From the NCBI RefSeq assembly GCF_933775445.1, contig NC_065874.1, positions 13,039,001-13,103,000 on the forward strand: 64,000 nt of DNA. Direction: 5' to 3'. Of the stretch, positions 10,929 to 23,451 are shown piece by piece; positions within the stretch are counted from its first letter, which is position 1; every line of letters starts with the position of its first letter. The notes beneath the pieces were generated by a model. It saw nothing but the letters and a program-made list of their open reading frames with translations, ran no database searches and was not told the DNA's origin. The DNA comes from Argentina anserina (lineage: Eukaryota > Streptophyta > Magnoliopsida > Rosales > Rosaceae). A program made the translations under genes and the position numbers.

Positions 10929-13900
10929 ATGCCTGTGGAGCAAGAGATTTCCCACTCGTCCCGCATGCACCACTACGCCGACGACAACAGCTCCGACGAA
11001 GAAGTAGAGAGAGTATTTGAAGACTATGAAGACGATGACGATGACGACGACGAAGACGCAGAAGAAGATGATGACAACGGCAAAGGGAGTAAATTCTGCA
11101 TGCTCACCGCGTGCGGCGTCGGCGGTAGCTCTGGCTGCAGGAGACCGGGTTGGTCTCTGGGTCAGGTCCTGGACCCGCGAGCCAAATGGGTTCAGGAATG
11201 GAACCGGGCTTTCCTCCTGGTTTGCGCCGTCGGGCTCGTGATCGACCCTCTGTTCTTCTACGCTCTGTCGATCAGTGGGAGATGTATGTGTCTGTATGTG
11301 GACGGGTGGTTTGCCATAATGGTGACGGTGCTCCGGTGCATGACGGACGTTCTGCACGTGTGGAACATGTGGCTGCAGCTGAAAATGGCCAAGAGGTACT
11401 CCTTCACTGCGATGGTTGGTGGTGGTGAAGGGGCAAACAATGGGCTGCGCGACACCAGTCCTCGCTCTGTGGCGATGAGTTATCTCAAGGGCAAGAAAGG
11501 GTTTTTCTTTGACCTCTTTGTTATCCTGCCAATCCCCCAGGTATGAAATTTATTAATTTCCTAATTTTATGACGTACTCAAGCTCATTTATTAATTAGGC
11601 TAACACAGCATTCCAATTCCAGCTTCTTCACTTTAATTTCTATATTAACAGTGAGATTTGTTGTTTAACAAGCTTTCTCAGACCAAAACACACCTCATGT
11701 TCTTCAATATCTATTTACATATATAGACATTTTCCCTTCCTTCTTTTCCAGTTTTCCCTAAAGCTGTCTGATCTTCCTTTTTTTTTTCTGAAGGAAAAGC
11801 TGTATGAGCTTTGATACAAAAGAGAGGATTTGACTCAAAACATTTCACACCAGCTAACTACAGAAAGAATTTCTGTTATTCTTAATTATTCTTAATTTTT
11901 ATAATAATAGAAAGAAATTTCTATTATTATTTCTGTAGTTGTTTTTCTCCATTTCAAAAAAAAAACTACAGAAAGAATAATAGAAATTAAGTGAATTTTA
12001 TTATTACTATCCAGTATCCACTAATTAATTATGGTGATTATAAGTTTAATTATAACCGGCCTTCTGATGCCATTTTGATTTTTAATCTCTGTGTTTGGTA
12101 GTACTGTGACAAATGGATGCTGTTATTATCACGAAGATCATGGCTATTTTTCCATTTTTTGGCATTATTAAAGAAGTATGCCTGTTTTCTGTTTAAGGTT
12201 CTTTATCGTATACTTTGAGATGACAGATACATGACTTCACTTGTTTTCATATGCAAACAAGTGCAGTAACTATCCAGAGACTCATACGCAGGAGAGAGAG
12301 AGAGATCGAAATTGAAACATGTGATACATGGTTAATTATGTCCTCTCTTCTCTCAAAGACTCTCTTTGTATTTAGGGGTAGGGGCATACATCAAAATATC
12401 GGATATATCGGCTGATATATCGCTAATATTTAGAATCTGATACGATAAGGGCATATCGATCAAAATTTATAGGTCAACGCAGAAATGATGGTCAACGGTC
12501 AAATATCGGTCAAATTTTGATTTTTTATTTTTTTCAATTTTTGTTTACTTTTTTAATATTTATTTCTTTTTTTTTTGAAAAACTTATATATATTTTTTCA
12601 TATATATTTTTTATTTATATATATTTTAAATATATATGATGACTTTTAAGTCTAAATAATCATTCTTAAATACTTATTTTTATTATTAGATGTCGTTCGT
12701 GTACTTTAATTGTTACAAAATCAAGTATTTATTTTCTTTAGTTTACTTAGTACCGTTTTTTTAGTTTATTTGATACATATTGAAGTATAATTTTATAAAT
12801 TTTATTAAAAATAAGCAAATCCGATAAAACCGATATATATCGATATATCCCTGATATATCTCCGATATATCGTTTTACCACTCGACCGATACGATACCGA
12901 TAAGCGATATTTAGACCATTGGGTAGGGGTAAGGGGTAGAAGACAACACGAACCTGCAATCTTTCTTTGTTCATTTTTCATCGATCTCTAATTTTCTTGT
13001 ATCTAGGAATAATGGTGAATAGTAGACGACAATATCTATCAAAACTATTGGTTGTATATATGTGGTGCTGGGATTGTCTTCATATATATACTAATTTTAC
13101 AATTTTTTAGGTAACTAAATTTTACATTTACCCTAACTAAAAGTATTTATAATCTGATAAAATAAGACGCCAAGTAAGATAGACCCAAAAACCATCGTTT
13201 ACTTGAACTCACCCAATCAAAAATCCCAGGAAAATCAAACTAAGAGAAAACAAACCTACGATAATATTAAGTAGAATTTAGAAACAAGTCTGTTCACAAA
13301 CTTTAAGCTGTAAATGGATTGAGTTAATATCTCTAAATAGAGACAACCACAAAACTGCAGGATATTTTTCTGTAGTTGTTCCTTTTTTTTTTAGTGGAAG
13401 TTCAAAAAAAAGAAGAAGAAAAGATATGATTTTGTTTTTTTGAAAGTAATGAAATGAACGGTATGTATATTATTACATACCAGTTTTTTGTTGTGCAATA
13501 ATGAGGCTAGGCCAGGTCACCTTTAAATTCTGGTTCACCATGCTAGAACATATTAGTATAAGTGAAGGTTATGAAGCCACCCCACCCATATATATCGTTT
13601 ATGCTTTACGGACGGACGTCGTTTTCCTTATAATTCGTACGACTAGTACTAATTAGAAAGTCTTTGTTCTTCTTGATTTGCTTTGTCCCTTCTTCGTAAT
13701 ATCTTTCATTAGAGTTTGTCGTTTCTTTGAACAGAATTACACAGAAACAAGCGAATTACCAGCCAATATCGATCAACTTCTTGTTTTGTCTATGATCATT
13801 GTAGTTTGTAGAGGAGAGGCATTGTTAATTTAAGAGTTGGGAATAAACTCCGGACAATGAACGTGACTATCTACTTTTACGCTAAGTTCATATATTGTTT

Positions 13901-16900
13901 ACTTTTCCGACGACCGTAGCATATCACTAATTCTTATTCTTTTTTTTTCTTTGCCATTTACAAACATTTGCATTTTGCAGATAGTAATATGGGTGGTGAT
14001 TCCTACACTATTAGAGAGGGGATCGGTGACAGTGGTGATGACAGTGTTCTTGATGTTCTTTATTCAATATCTTCCGAAAATCTATCACTCAGTTTGCCTC
14101 TTGCGGCGAATGCAAAACCTCTCTGGCTACATATTTGGCACCGTTTGGTGGGGAATAGCCCTCAACTTGATTGCATATTTTGTTGCCGCTCATGTAAGTA
14201 TTCCCTTCTACTCGTCTGAACTAGGTTAAATCCCTCTTCTCAGATATAAAGAAGCTATTGCATCGATCATACGAAGATATGCACATTGTATTTCATGATA
14301 GGATTCATCTTCGCACAAGACGACTCAAAATGTTAAAAATGCCCCATATATATATATATATTGTGTGGTAAATGTTCAAAAAGGATAGCTCCTAACTCCT
14401 AAGTTAACTCATATATATTCTTTGGTTTCTCTAGTTTGATCTTTAGGGTGATTATAAAGAAGATTGGAACGTGTTTCATAGTTTATTTGCATTGGTTATT
14501 TCTTTTTAGGGAAGAAATGGATATGCTTGGAAGAAAAAAACTTACAACAAGATGCAAATATGTTTGCAGGCTGCAGGAGCATGTTGGTACTTGTTAGGAA
14601 TCCAAAGAGCAGAGAAATGCCTAAAAGAGCAATGCAGGGCAACAGCTGGGTGTGGATTGAGAATATTATCTTGCAAAGATCCATTTTATTATGGAAAAGA
14701 AACCAGCTTGAAAGACATAGCAAGAATAGCTTGGGCAAACAACAAACAAGCAAGGTCTACGTGCTTAGATAGTTCTGATCATTACGACTATGGAGCATTT
14801 TCATGGACTGTTCAGCTTTTCACAAATACCAGCCGCTTGGAGAAGATACTTTTCCCTATCTTTTGGGGCCTCATGACCCTCAGGTACTCACATTCCTTCC
14901 CTTAACAACATATACATAATCACCTAGCTAGACTTACCGTACCCTTGATCACGTTGACATTCATCTACTAGTTCTTTAGTTGCATATTAGCTATTTGATC
15001 TAATTATATATATGTATGTTTGGGATCTGCAGCACCTTCGGGAACTTGGAAAGCTCAACGGAATGGTTAGAGGTTGTTTTCAACATAATTGTTTTAACCA
15101 GTGGACTCCTTTTGGTCACTATGTTGATCGGAAACATAAAGGTAATCTTCTATCACAAATTTTGATGAAATACCTCAAACAATATGCACGAAAACATTAT
15201 TGCAGACTGTTTGGGTAGAGAAAACTCCTCTTATTTCGAATTAGTTATATAAGTTGCTTTATTTTTTTGGATGCTATATATTTATGTGCAGGTATTTTTG
15301 CATGCAACCACTTCAAAGAAACAAGCGATGCAATTGAAGATGAGAAACATAGAGTGGTGGATGAGGAAGAGGCAGTTGCCTATGGGGTTCAGGCAAAGGG
15401 TGCGCAACTACGAGCGTCAGCGATGGGCAGCCATGCGCGGAGTTGATGAATGTGAGATGATCAGGAACCTTCCTGAGGGCCTTAGAAGGGACATCAAGTA
15501 TCACCTGTGCTTGGACTTGGTTAGACAGGTATGCACAACTTTCAAGGAACAAACTAATTAAGCTTTGCACCCTTTAATTTACTTAATTACACAAATAATA
15601 CTAGGTCTAGGCCGGCCAGCCTCCATGACCAAAGTTGGAATGAACTGTTGATTGTTGCATGATTTTCTCGATCTGCTTATTTTTTGATTGTTGATATTGC
15701 TTATGTCCAAGACTTTCCAATTTCCATTGTTTTAGACTTCTTTTTCAGAGTTTTAAAATACAAGTCCTTCATGGACACTATTCAGTAATTATAGTCTTAA
15801 ATCGCTGGGGCTCTAAAATGATGTCATATATGCATTTTGGACATATATATACAACGCCAATACCAATACCAATAATGTGCACATTCATTCTATTTGTTGC
15901 AAATTCCTTAGAGCATCGCCAACAAATTATGCATTTTGGAGAAAAATTACCAAATTTTCACTCCAATAGCTTCTCCATCACATTCTCCAAAATAGAGAAA
16001 GAGATGAAAGATGAGAGATGATTCTCCATATTTACAGGATTTGGCAAAAAAATTGCATAATCAAATATTAAATTCTACACTTTCTCCAACAATTCAAACT
16101 TAGATTACAACCAATAAAAAATATGAATAATTTATTTTAAGCTAACAATATAAGAATATATAATACTTTATGGTAATAATTAATGATAAAATTGAATATT
16201 TTTCTTATTGTAATAAATGAGAAATCTGCAAAATAAGAAAACTGTTGGAGTTTGAACATGAAATTTTGGAGAAAATATGGAGAGGCTGTTGGAGATGCTC
16301 TTACCCTATAGAAGTTTGTTTCAGGTACCATTGTTTCAACATATGGATGATCTGGTTCTTGAGAACATTTGTGATCGCGTCAAGTCTCTTATCTTCCCAA
16401 AAGGAGAAACAGTGAGTTCCCACGCGAGCTAATTGAACTTGAAATTTTTACTATATCGATAGTTATATATATATGAATTTGATGTAGATCACAAGAGAGG
16501 GAGACCCAGTTCAAAGAATGCTATTTGTAGTGAGAGGACATCTTCAAAGCAGCCAGGTTCTCAGAGATGGTGTTAAAAGTTTCTGCATGTTAGGCCCTGG
16601 AAATTTCAGTGGTGACGAGCTCTTGTCATGGTGTCTCAGAAGGCCCTTCATAGAAAGACTGCCACCATCTTCCTCGACACTAATCACTCTCGAGACCACA
16701 GAAGCGTTCAGCCTTGAAGCAGAGGATGTCAAATATGTGACGCAACATTTTCGGTACACATTCGTGAACGAAAAGGTCAAGAGAAGTGCAAGGTACTACT
16801 CACCAGGTTGGAGGACATGGGCTGCTGTGGCAATTCAATTGGCTTGGAGGAGGTACAAGCATCGCTTAACCTTAACTTCATTGTCATTTATAAGGCCTCG

Positions 16901-17009
16901 AAGACCTCTGTCGAGATGTTCTTCATTGGGAGAGGACAGGTTGAGACTATACACAGCCTTGTTGACTTCTCCAAAGCCAAGTGATCAAGATGATTTTTTC
17001 ATCGATTAG
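10929..17009 (+). CDS. CNGC4: Cyclic nucleotide-gated ion channel, group IV, CNGC4-like
   Basis: Seven exons: 10929-11540, 13981-14193, 14570-14883, 15033-15141, 15292-15528, 16325-16411, 16488-17009. All introns are GT-AG, and the joined frame gives 697 aa, the usual CNGC length. A very acidic segment (residues 23-49) precedes six membrane segments, S1 near 94-113. The pore region spans the exon 3/4 boundary (WGLMTL then STFGN). The C-terminus has a cyclic-nucleotide-binding domain with GPGNFSGDELLSWCLRRP (about 560-577) and a calmodulin/IQ-type helix (AAVAIQLAWRRYKHRL). CNGC4 family members are plasma-membrane calcium channels, working with CNGC2 in immune calcium signalling; function here is inferred from similarity. 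CNGC2 is the other group IV candidate, but the N-terminus and the end of the protein fit CNGC4 better. No disabling change is seen. Confidence 0.95.
12381..12923. mobile_element. hAT-like MITE in CNGC4 intron 1
   Basis: A 543-bp AT-rich block is flanked by TAGGGGTA at 12373-12380 and 12924-12931, an 8-bp duplication typical of hAT elements. Both ends are rich in the phrase CGATATATCG in inverted orientation. The terminal inverted repeats are weak, so the class is tentative. It lies 0.8 kb into intron 1. Confidence 0.55.
15911..16300. mobile_element. Tourist/Harbinger-like MITE in CNGC4 intron 5
   Basis: The ends GAGCATCGCCAACA and TGTTGGAGATGCTC are near-perfect inverted repeats, directly flanked by TTA at 15908-15910 and 16301-16303. 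A 390-bp AT-rich body with a TTA duplication is the PIF/Harbinger (Tourist) signature. It ends 24 bp before the exon 6 acceptor region, so it supplies part of the polypyrimidine/branch region. Confidence 0.85.
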
Positions 17010-17580
17010 CGAGGTAAATCAAGAGATGTATATGCATTTGGATGTTTGCTCTTGTCATCAATGCCTCAGCTTCGGATGAACAAATGGATCGGAACAAAAG
17101 AGTCGCCTTTACATTTGAGCGGTAATATATCAGGTAACATAGGATAAATGGACTTGTGAGGATGTAAGGGACATCATATAAGAATAATGAATAGCAATAT
17201 AACATATTAAATCGATGCATGCTTTAATTTTGATAATTTCCAATGTACGATTGGATCCTCATGAGAGTCCGATTAGATTGCCTTGCCCGAATCCCCGCCC
17301 GCCTTGCACGTGTATATTGATTTCTTTGCTTGTCTCATGCATGCTACCTGTTCTGGCCGAAACCCCCGGCCCCGAGATATAATGTTGGTGACTTGGAGTT
17401 TAACACAATCCAAACCGGTAAGTATTTATGTCTCCTTACATAACCAGGGTGGATTTACATATATGGCATTATGGCTACAACCTAGCCACTTCTTTTCACA
17501 AGAATCATGATTTGATCGAGTAATCCACTGCACTGATAAGAAAGTGAAATGAGTTTGGTTTAAGTTTATATATATATCCA
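17010..17580 (+). other. CNGC4 3' flank, no gene seen
   Basis: Likely holds the CNGC4 3' UTR. The short open frame at 17283-17510 has no protein character. Confidence 0.4.
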
Positions 17581-17978
17581 TTCTTAGTTGCAAAGGTATG
17601 CACTAATGTTTTGGTCCAGATTTCTTTTTTTTCACCACTTTTTGATTAAATTTTCTCATCTCCACCATCTATTATCTAGATAATGTTATATATATCATCT
17701 ATGCAAAATTTCAGCTAATTTGGTAATTATTAAGTCCCTCAAAATTATGTTTTTCTTCTAAAAATATGAACGGTTTATGTTTAACATAATTCAGTCCGTC
17801 CATTGATTTTTCGATTTTGAGGGTCTTAACGATCACCAAATTGGTTTAATTTTTGCAGAGATGGTCTACATAATATTATATAGATACTAGACGGTAGAGA
17901 TGAGGAAATACGATCGAAAAGTAGTGAAAAATAGAAATCTGTACCAAAACTATTGGTGCAGACCTCCTTAGCTGAGAA
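17581..17978. mobile_element. Foldback MITE inserted in a TA microsatellite
   Basis: The left arm (TTCTTAGTTGCAAAGG..GCACTAATG.TTTTGGTCCAGATTTC) is the reverse complement of the right arm, which ends GAAATCTGTACCAAAACTATTGGTGCAGACC then CCTTAGCTGAGAA when read on +. The arms extend to about 150 bp each around a centre near 17790. Both sides abut TA runs (17567-17576 and 17984-18006). No coding capacity. Confidence 0.75.
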
Positions 17979-18319
17979 AAATCATATATATATATATATA
18001 TATATATTATATTTCCATTTTGTGATATTGCTGGATTATGATCGTGTATTCCATTAATTGTGCTTCACATTCTCTTTGATCAGTCACAGTATATTCCTAT
18101 TATTTGGCCATGTAAAATCTTCCAAAAGGCGCGCTATGAGCCTGTGACAAAATGTTAAGCATACCTTCGAAAAATTACATTTAAGTGATTTGACCGGATA
18201 GGTGAATCTAAAAGTTCAACCTTAAGAAGATGAGATGTTTCATACTATTGTCTGCACAACTACAGCAGCAGATATAATACAAGAAATTGCGGAAAACCCA
18301 TAACTAAGGAATTCAAACA
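17979..18319. other. TA microsatellite and dynein 3' flank
   Basis: Holds a (TA)n run at 17984-18006 and then AT-rich DNA that probably includes the 3' UTR of the leftward dynein light chain gene. Confidence 0.4.
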
Positions 18320-18797
18320 TCATGGTTTTACCGCCTCTAGGGAAGAACAGTGGTTTGCCTGAGTTTGATCTGGACCTGCAGATCCCTTGAAGAGTAAAAC
18401 TGATAGGCTTCCAATGCAAAAATAGATGAAACAACCGTGACAATGCGTAACAAATGAACCAAAATCTGTTCCTACAATACACTGCCATCCAGGTCCATAC
18501 GTACTGTCAAAATTCTGCAAATTAAGTTAAACACGGGCAAATCGATCAATATCCAGCTCTATGAATCGAATTATGTAGGCGTAGATCTAGAACATGCTCG
18601 TAATTCTGATATCCACCCTTAAACATTTGAAATAATATCGGTATGGATTAGCTACGTACCTTCTTAATAAAGCGGCCTATCTCAGTGGCTTCAGTAACAT
18701 CGAAGAAATCTAGGGCTTTTGATGCCAAGTCAACCGCATTCTGCTGCATGTTTTGAAGCATATCAGTCTCAACAATCACTGCCTTGCCTTCTAACAT
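18320..18797 (-). CDS. Dynein light chain, LC8 type
   Basis: Two exons on the minus strand: 18797-18660 (46 codons from ATG) and 18514-18320 (64 codons plus stop), joined in phase 0 across a GT-AG intron, giving 110 aa. Exon 1 carries [19 protein letters not shown]; exon 2 carries [19 protein letters not shown] and [10 protein letters not shown], the hallmark beta strands of the DYNLL/LC8 dimer. Plants lack cytoplasmic dynein motors, so LC8 proteins there act as dimerisation hubs for other partners. The protein has a short extension after the LC8 fold (LLFKGSAG onward), common in plant members. Nothing is broken. Confidence 0.93.
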
Positions 18798-19063
18798 GGT
18801 TAAAGAGCTGGAGGCTTTTGCCGATCGAGCTTAACTTTCTTAGAGAGAATTATGGAGGAGATTTTTCTGGACCAGGTTCTGGATAGATAAGTTGTAGTGG
18901 TGCAGCTTATGTGTATGGAGATAACGAGAAAATAGGGCCGTGGTTATACTGGGTCTCTGCCACGTGCACGTTACATGTGTGATGTGTGGCCACCAAATTA
19001 GTCCAACAGTGAGTGGCTCGAGCTCATCGAATCGATTACTAGTACACAGCGAGAAGTCTATAC

Positions 19064-19735
19064 TAGGGGCGTGCACGGTCGGATACGGGTTAGAGGTAAA
19101 ATCATATCGAATTTATTTTAAATGGTTAAATGATTTTGTAAATCATATCCAGTATTTGATTTAGTCATACTGTTTATCCAGATAAACTACATTTCTGATG
19201 CAGTTTTAGATAAATCATTCGTTTTCACATATTAAATTGAAATAAAAGTTATCAAGTCTCCGAATAATATTATAAACTAAAATAGTAATTAAGTTTTGAA
19301 GGCACAAATCTTAGAATAATACTATATAAAAAATGTCTCTTAAATCTTGAAAAATATACTAGAATATAGAAAACAAAGAGAGAAAGAAAGACGAAGTGGT
19401 AGAAAAAGATATAATTTAGTTAATTTAGAATATATCTTGGCAATCTTGTGGTTTAAAGTTTTAGAGATACGGTTTTGTAACTATTAGAGTATTAGTGTAT
19501 TATTATATCCTAATATCCCCATGTTATTACTAAATAAATAATAAAAATAATTATTTATTTTAAACATGTGCGGTTCGGTTTTTCCGATTTGAAAAATACA
19601 TAATCCTAATTCAGTCTATTTAAAAGCGGTTTAGTATTTTCATGATCCTAATATAGTCCATATAAAACGGTACTGTTCACTATCCGATTTATAGCGGTGC
19701 AATATCACATTTCCGGTAAAAAATGCACACCCTTA
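19064..19735. mobile_element. Probable hAT-like MITE
   Basis: The ends TAGGGGCGTGCA and TGCACACCCTTA are imperfect inverted repeats (TAGGGGCGTGCA versus TAAGGGTGTGCA). The 672-bp body is AT-rich with CGGTTTGG-like phrases near the right end, as in many plant hAT MITEs. I could not identify a clean 8-bp target duplication, so the borders may be off by a few bases. Confidence 0.5.
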
Positions 19736-20463
19736 CATATAAAGTTAGGCATGAAAATGCACAGCGAGTTTCTGGTCCTAATCGATCTAGAACAGGACGA
19801 TTTGTTCTCTTCCGGGCATTTATCATTGGGTTCTTGAGTCGACTTGGCATGTGTATGATTGAGCAATTCTGTATAACTACATGCATTTTGTCGAGTCATA
19901 CATGTTTAATGCATAGGGTTCACTAGCTACTGTCGACCTTGGAACTATATGTGATGAGGGATTTGTAGAGAATATTTCATAGGGAGATGGCAGAATGAAG
20001 TGGTTGCACGATGTTATACGCATTTGAATCTAAATTTTGTACGCCCTACATAAGTTGGAGATAGATCCAAATTCGCAAATATTTTGATGAGATGAAGGAT
20101 ATAGTTACAGGTAGTCACATTTATTCGTCTTGATGAAGAGCATCTTACATTTGCTTTACATATCTAACACATATTTCATAGAATTACCAAATTTAACAGT
20201 ATCACAAGGAGAAGTTCTATCCCCACTTGTGAATTCAGACCTTCACTTGTATAGTTGTATTAATTGTATATTTTCATTTTGGAGTTGTTTAGGCTAACAG
20301 ATCGATATGATACAAAATCCATGAAGCAAAGACTTGAGATATGTAACAGGAACCGAGTTCCTCTCGATTAATTAAAGAAAAATTCAAAGAACAAAATGTT
20401 GCACAAGATGTAAAAAACTCAAGAAAACCAACATTTTAATTTCTTGAGAGGACACAAATATAC
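19736..20463. other. Intergenic, no gene seen
   Basis: AT-rich DNA downstream of the RGLG remnant (which reads leftward). It probably includes that gene's former 3' UTR. No coding or RNA gene is recognised. Confidence 0.5.
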
Positions 20464-20844
20464 TTAATGGAGCTTAATCCTGGTTTTAATGGTGCTTCTG
20501 CAAATGGGGCATAGTTGAAGATCTCGTCCACACTCGCAGCATGTCTGATGTACGCAACCAAATGCCATATTTATTGCATCGCTTAGGCAAATGGGACAAA
20601 CATGTTCATCAGAAGCAGAAGCTGAAGAAGAAGCAGAATTAGACGCAATTATGCTATTGCTAACATCCTGCTGTTTTGGCTTAGAAGGTGCAGTTGGTCC
20701 AAAACTAGTTGTACATGAAGTTTTTGAGGTGCCAAAAGAAGATGGACCATAATGAGGAGGGCGAAACGGGATCCTAGCTACAGCTTTCCCTCTTCTAACA
20801 CCCAATAAACCGAGCTCTAGCGTCGCCTCATACTGAGAAGGTAT

Positions 20845-21842
20845 TGTTGAAAAATGGTTAAATAAACCATTTAAAACCAAAATTATTAAACTTATAATTA
20901 ATCAAAGATGAACATATATTTAAGTTCTCCATAATGAGGGTTACAAGATCATATGTTTGTTTGTGTAATTTAGTTAGTGGCTGAATAAGAAATTATCACT
21001 ACTCAAAGATGGCTACATAAAATGAGAGAAAATGTTTGTCCCACATTAGAAAAGAGAATTGTTGGAAATTCCTTATATGAAATTCATTGTTTATGGATTG
21101 TAAAGTGTGTAAGCCCCTTTATACCCTCTCGCGCATGAGGGGTTGCAAATCTCAGGTCACAAGGGAAACCCGTGCGACCTGCAGACACGAATGCAACACC
21201 AAATTGAGGGTCGGAACGCAGATTCTTTTTGCATTTCCGAAAAATACGTTTCAACTTCTCTTGACTGTTCAAATTCTTCTTTTTGTAACAACTATAACTG
21301 AAACGTTATTGTATGTTATGGAGAAGTTTGTAACATATTGAAATAATTGCTTGTAACATATGTAACTCATGTATGTTATGATATTTTGATTTCCTATAAC
21401 AACCATTTTATTCATTGTAGATTGCAAATACCCATTGTATAAATAGCCACCATCCTTTCATTCTAAAAACATTCCAAACACAATCAGCTCTCCCTCTCTC
21501 AAAATGTTCTTAGTTTTTCACTAGTGATAGAAAACAGTATTTTTCGAGTTTGTTGAGAGTTATAGTTAGTAGTGCAACTTCCTAGAATTGTTTAGTCGTT
21601 TTATCCTGGGAGACAAGCGCCAAGTATCCTTGCACCGGTAGCGGAGGCGTAAATGTTTTAAGGACAGTGTGGTATCACACACGTCTCAACTAGTTCTTCA
21701 ATAATAAATCGTTCGGTATTTTGGTTGAATTCATATCGAATTTCTTTCATGTTCTTCGTCATTAAATTTTAATGTTGTGTTATAATTATTTATAATTCAG
21801 TTTATTAAATTATATATGCAATATATCATTATTTTCCTAACA
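20845..21842 (+). repeat. 5' LTR of the RGLG-inserted copia
   Basis: 998 bp, TGTTGAAAAATGG...TTTTCCTAACA. TATAAATAGCC near 21437 is a good TATA-type promoter. I see no clear primer-binding site after 21842, suggesting decay. It differs from the 3' LTR by many substitutions and several indels. Confidence 0.88.
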
Positions 21843-21949
21843 ATCTTAAGACGTTTATTTTAATATTGGTTATATAATTTGTGTTCGATATTTTATCTAC
21901 AAATTTCCAATTGAACTTACACCTTCTGTGTGTGTTTCAGTTTCCGAAA

Positions 21950-22936
21950 ATGACTAACGGAGAAAATTCTGGAAATGGCAAGGGACCTTTAGTGCCGACT
22001 GTGTTTGCTGCCCTCGATGTACCTGTCTCACTATCCCATGGGGAAAACCTGAGAAGTTCAACGACTTGCATTTCAAGAGGTGTCAACAAAAGATTATGTT
22101 TTATCTGACCACTATGAATCTGACAAGGTTTCTGACGGAGCATGCTCCTGAGTTCATGGAATAATTCTGACTACTTACGTAGGAATTATATCATGAATAG
22201 TATGGCCGACACATTGTACAATGTATACATTAGCATGGGAACGGCAAAGGAGCTATGAGAATCCTTGGAGAAAAAATATAAGACCGAGGATGCCGGTACC
22301 AAAAAGTTTATCGTGTGCCGCTTCCTTAATTATAAGATGGTGGATTCCAAGACTGTAATGCGTCTATTCTCTGAGATTCAGCTAATCTTGCATGAGATTC
22401 ACGCTGAAGGAATACAGCTAGGTGAAAGCTTTCAAGTGGCATGTGCTATTGAGAAGTTACCACCTGCTTGGAAAGACTTCAAGAACTATCTGAAGCACAA
22501 GCGAAAGGAAATGACCATGGAGGATTTGGAGGTTAAGCTTCGCATTGAGGAAGACAACCGAGGATTAGAAAAGAAGGCACAGACCAGTGGCGTCTCCGCC
22601 AAGGCAAACATGATGGAACATGGTCAAGGTTCCAAGAACAAGAAAGGCAAGTATCAAGGGTCCAAGCTAGGGCCGAAAAGAGGCATCTCCAAGAAGCCAA
22701 GGTTTGAAGGTAAGTGCTACAACTGTGACAAGATTGGTCACAAGTCTGTTGACTGCAACAAACCAAAGAGAAACAAGAGGAATGAGGCAAACCTAATTGA
22801 AGCCGTCACTCAAAAGGTTGTTGGCATGAACCTATGTTGCATGATATCAGAGGGTGGCATGGAAGAAGTGAGTGATTATGATTGGGGACTAAAGGACTTA
22901 GACCTATGGTATGACCAAGCCAAGTTTTTGGATTGA
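21950..22936 (+). pseudogene. copia gag remnant
   Basis: ATG at 21950 opens a gag-like frame that is shifted near 22040-22260; the main open part is about 22265-22936. It shows the gag helical region (SEIQLILHEIH, CAIEKLPPAWKDFKNYLKHK), a basic linker and a CCHC zinc knuckle CYNCDKIGHKSVDC. Stops and shifts in the first 300 bp mean no full protein. Confidence 0.8.
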
Positions 22937-23451
22937 TCTGTAGAATGGAACTAAAATTATCAAATAAATTGATGTATGTTCCTAAGGTCTTTATGAGTAT
23001 AAAACTCAGTGTTGACAAATGTGTTTTGTTTGAAATTCATATAGAGCCATGGGTGGTGGATTGTTTAAAATGACAATTGTTAAAGAAATAAAGCGAGCTT
23101 TTTCACCTATATAGATGAGTCTTCCTAATTTATGGCAGTGAAGAATATAATATATGTCAATTAACATGCATAAGTGTGAACTTGTGTAGAGGCAAAACTG
23201 ACTAGATCATCTTTCCAAAGTGTTGAAAGAAACAGAGAACTCATTGATCTGATTCATACATATGTGTGTGATTTAAAATCAACGTGATCTAGATAGAATA
23301 ATAAATACTTTATTACCTTAATAGATAATAGCACAAAAGATTGCTATGTGTATTTGCTAAAAAGCAAAAGTGAGGCTATAGAGAAATTCGAGAAGGTGAG
23401 TATGAATCACCATTTGCTGAGATTTGTGCTTAGAATGAGATTATACATCAG

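Noticed and set aside
11857..11990. Short inverted repeats with AACTACAGAAA in CNGC4 intron 1
   Set aside because: Several imperfect copies in AT-rich DNA but no clear termini or target duplication; too weak to call an element.
17283..17510. 75-codon frame downstream of CNGC4
   Set aside because: No domain, no promoter, probably 3' UTR or intergenic.
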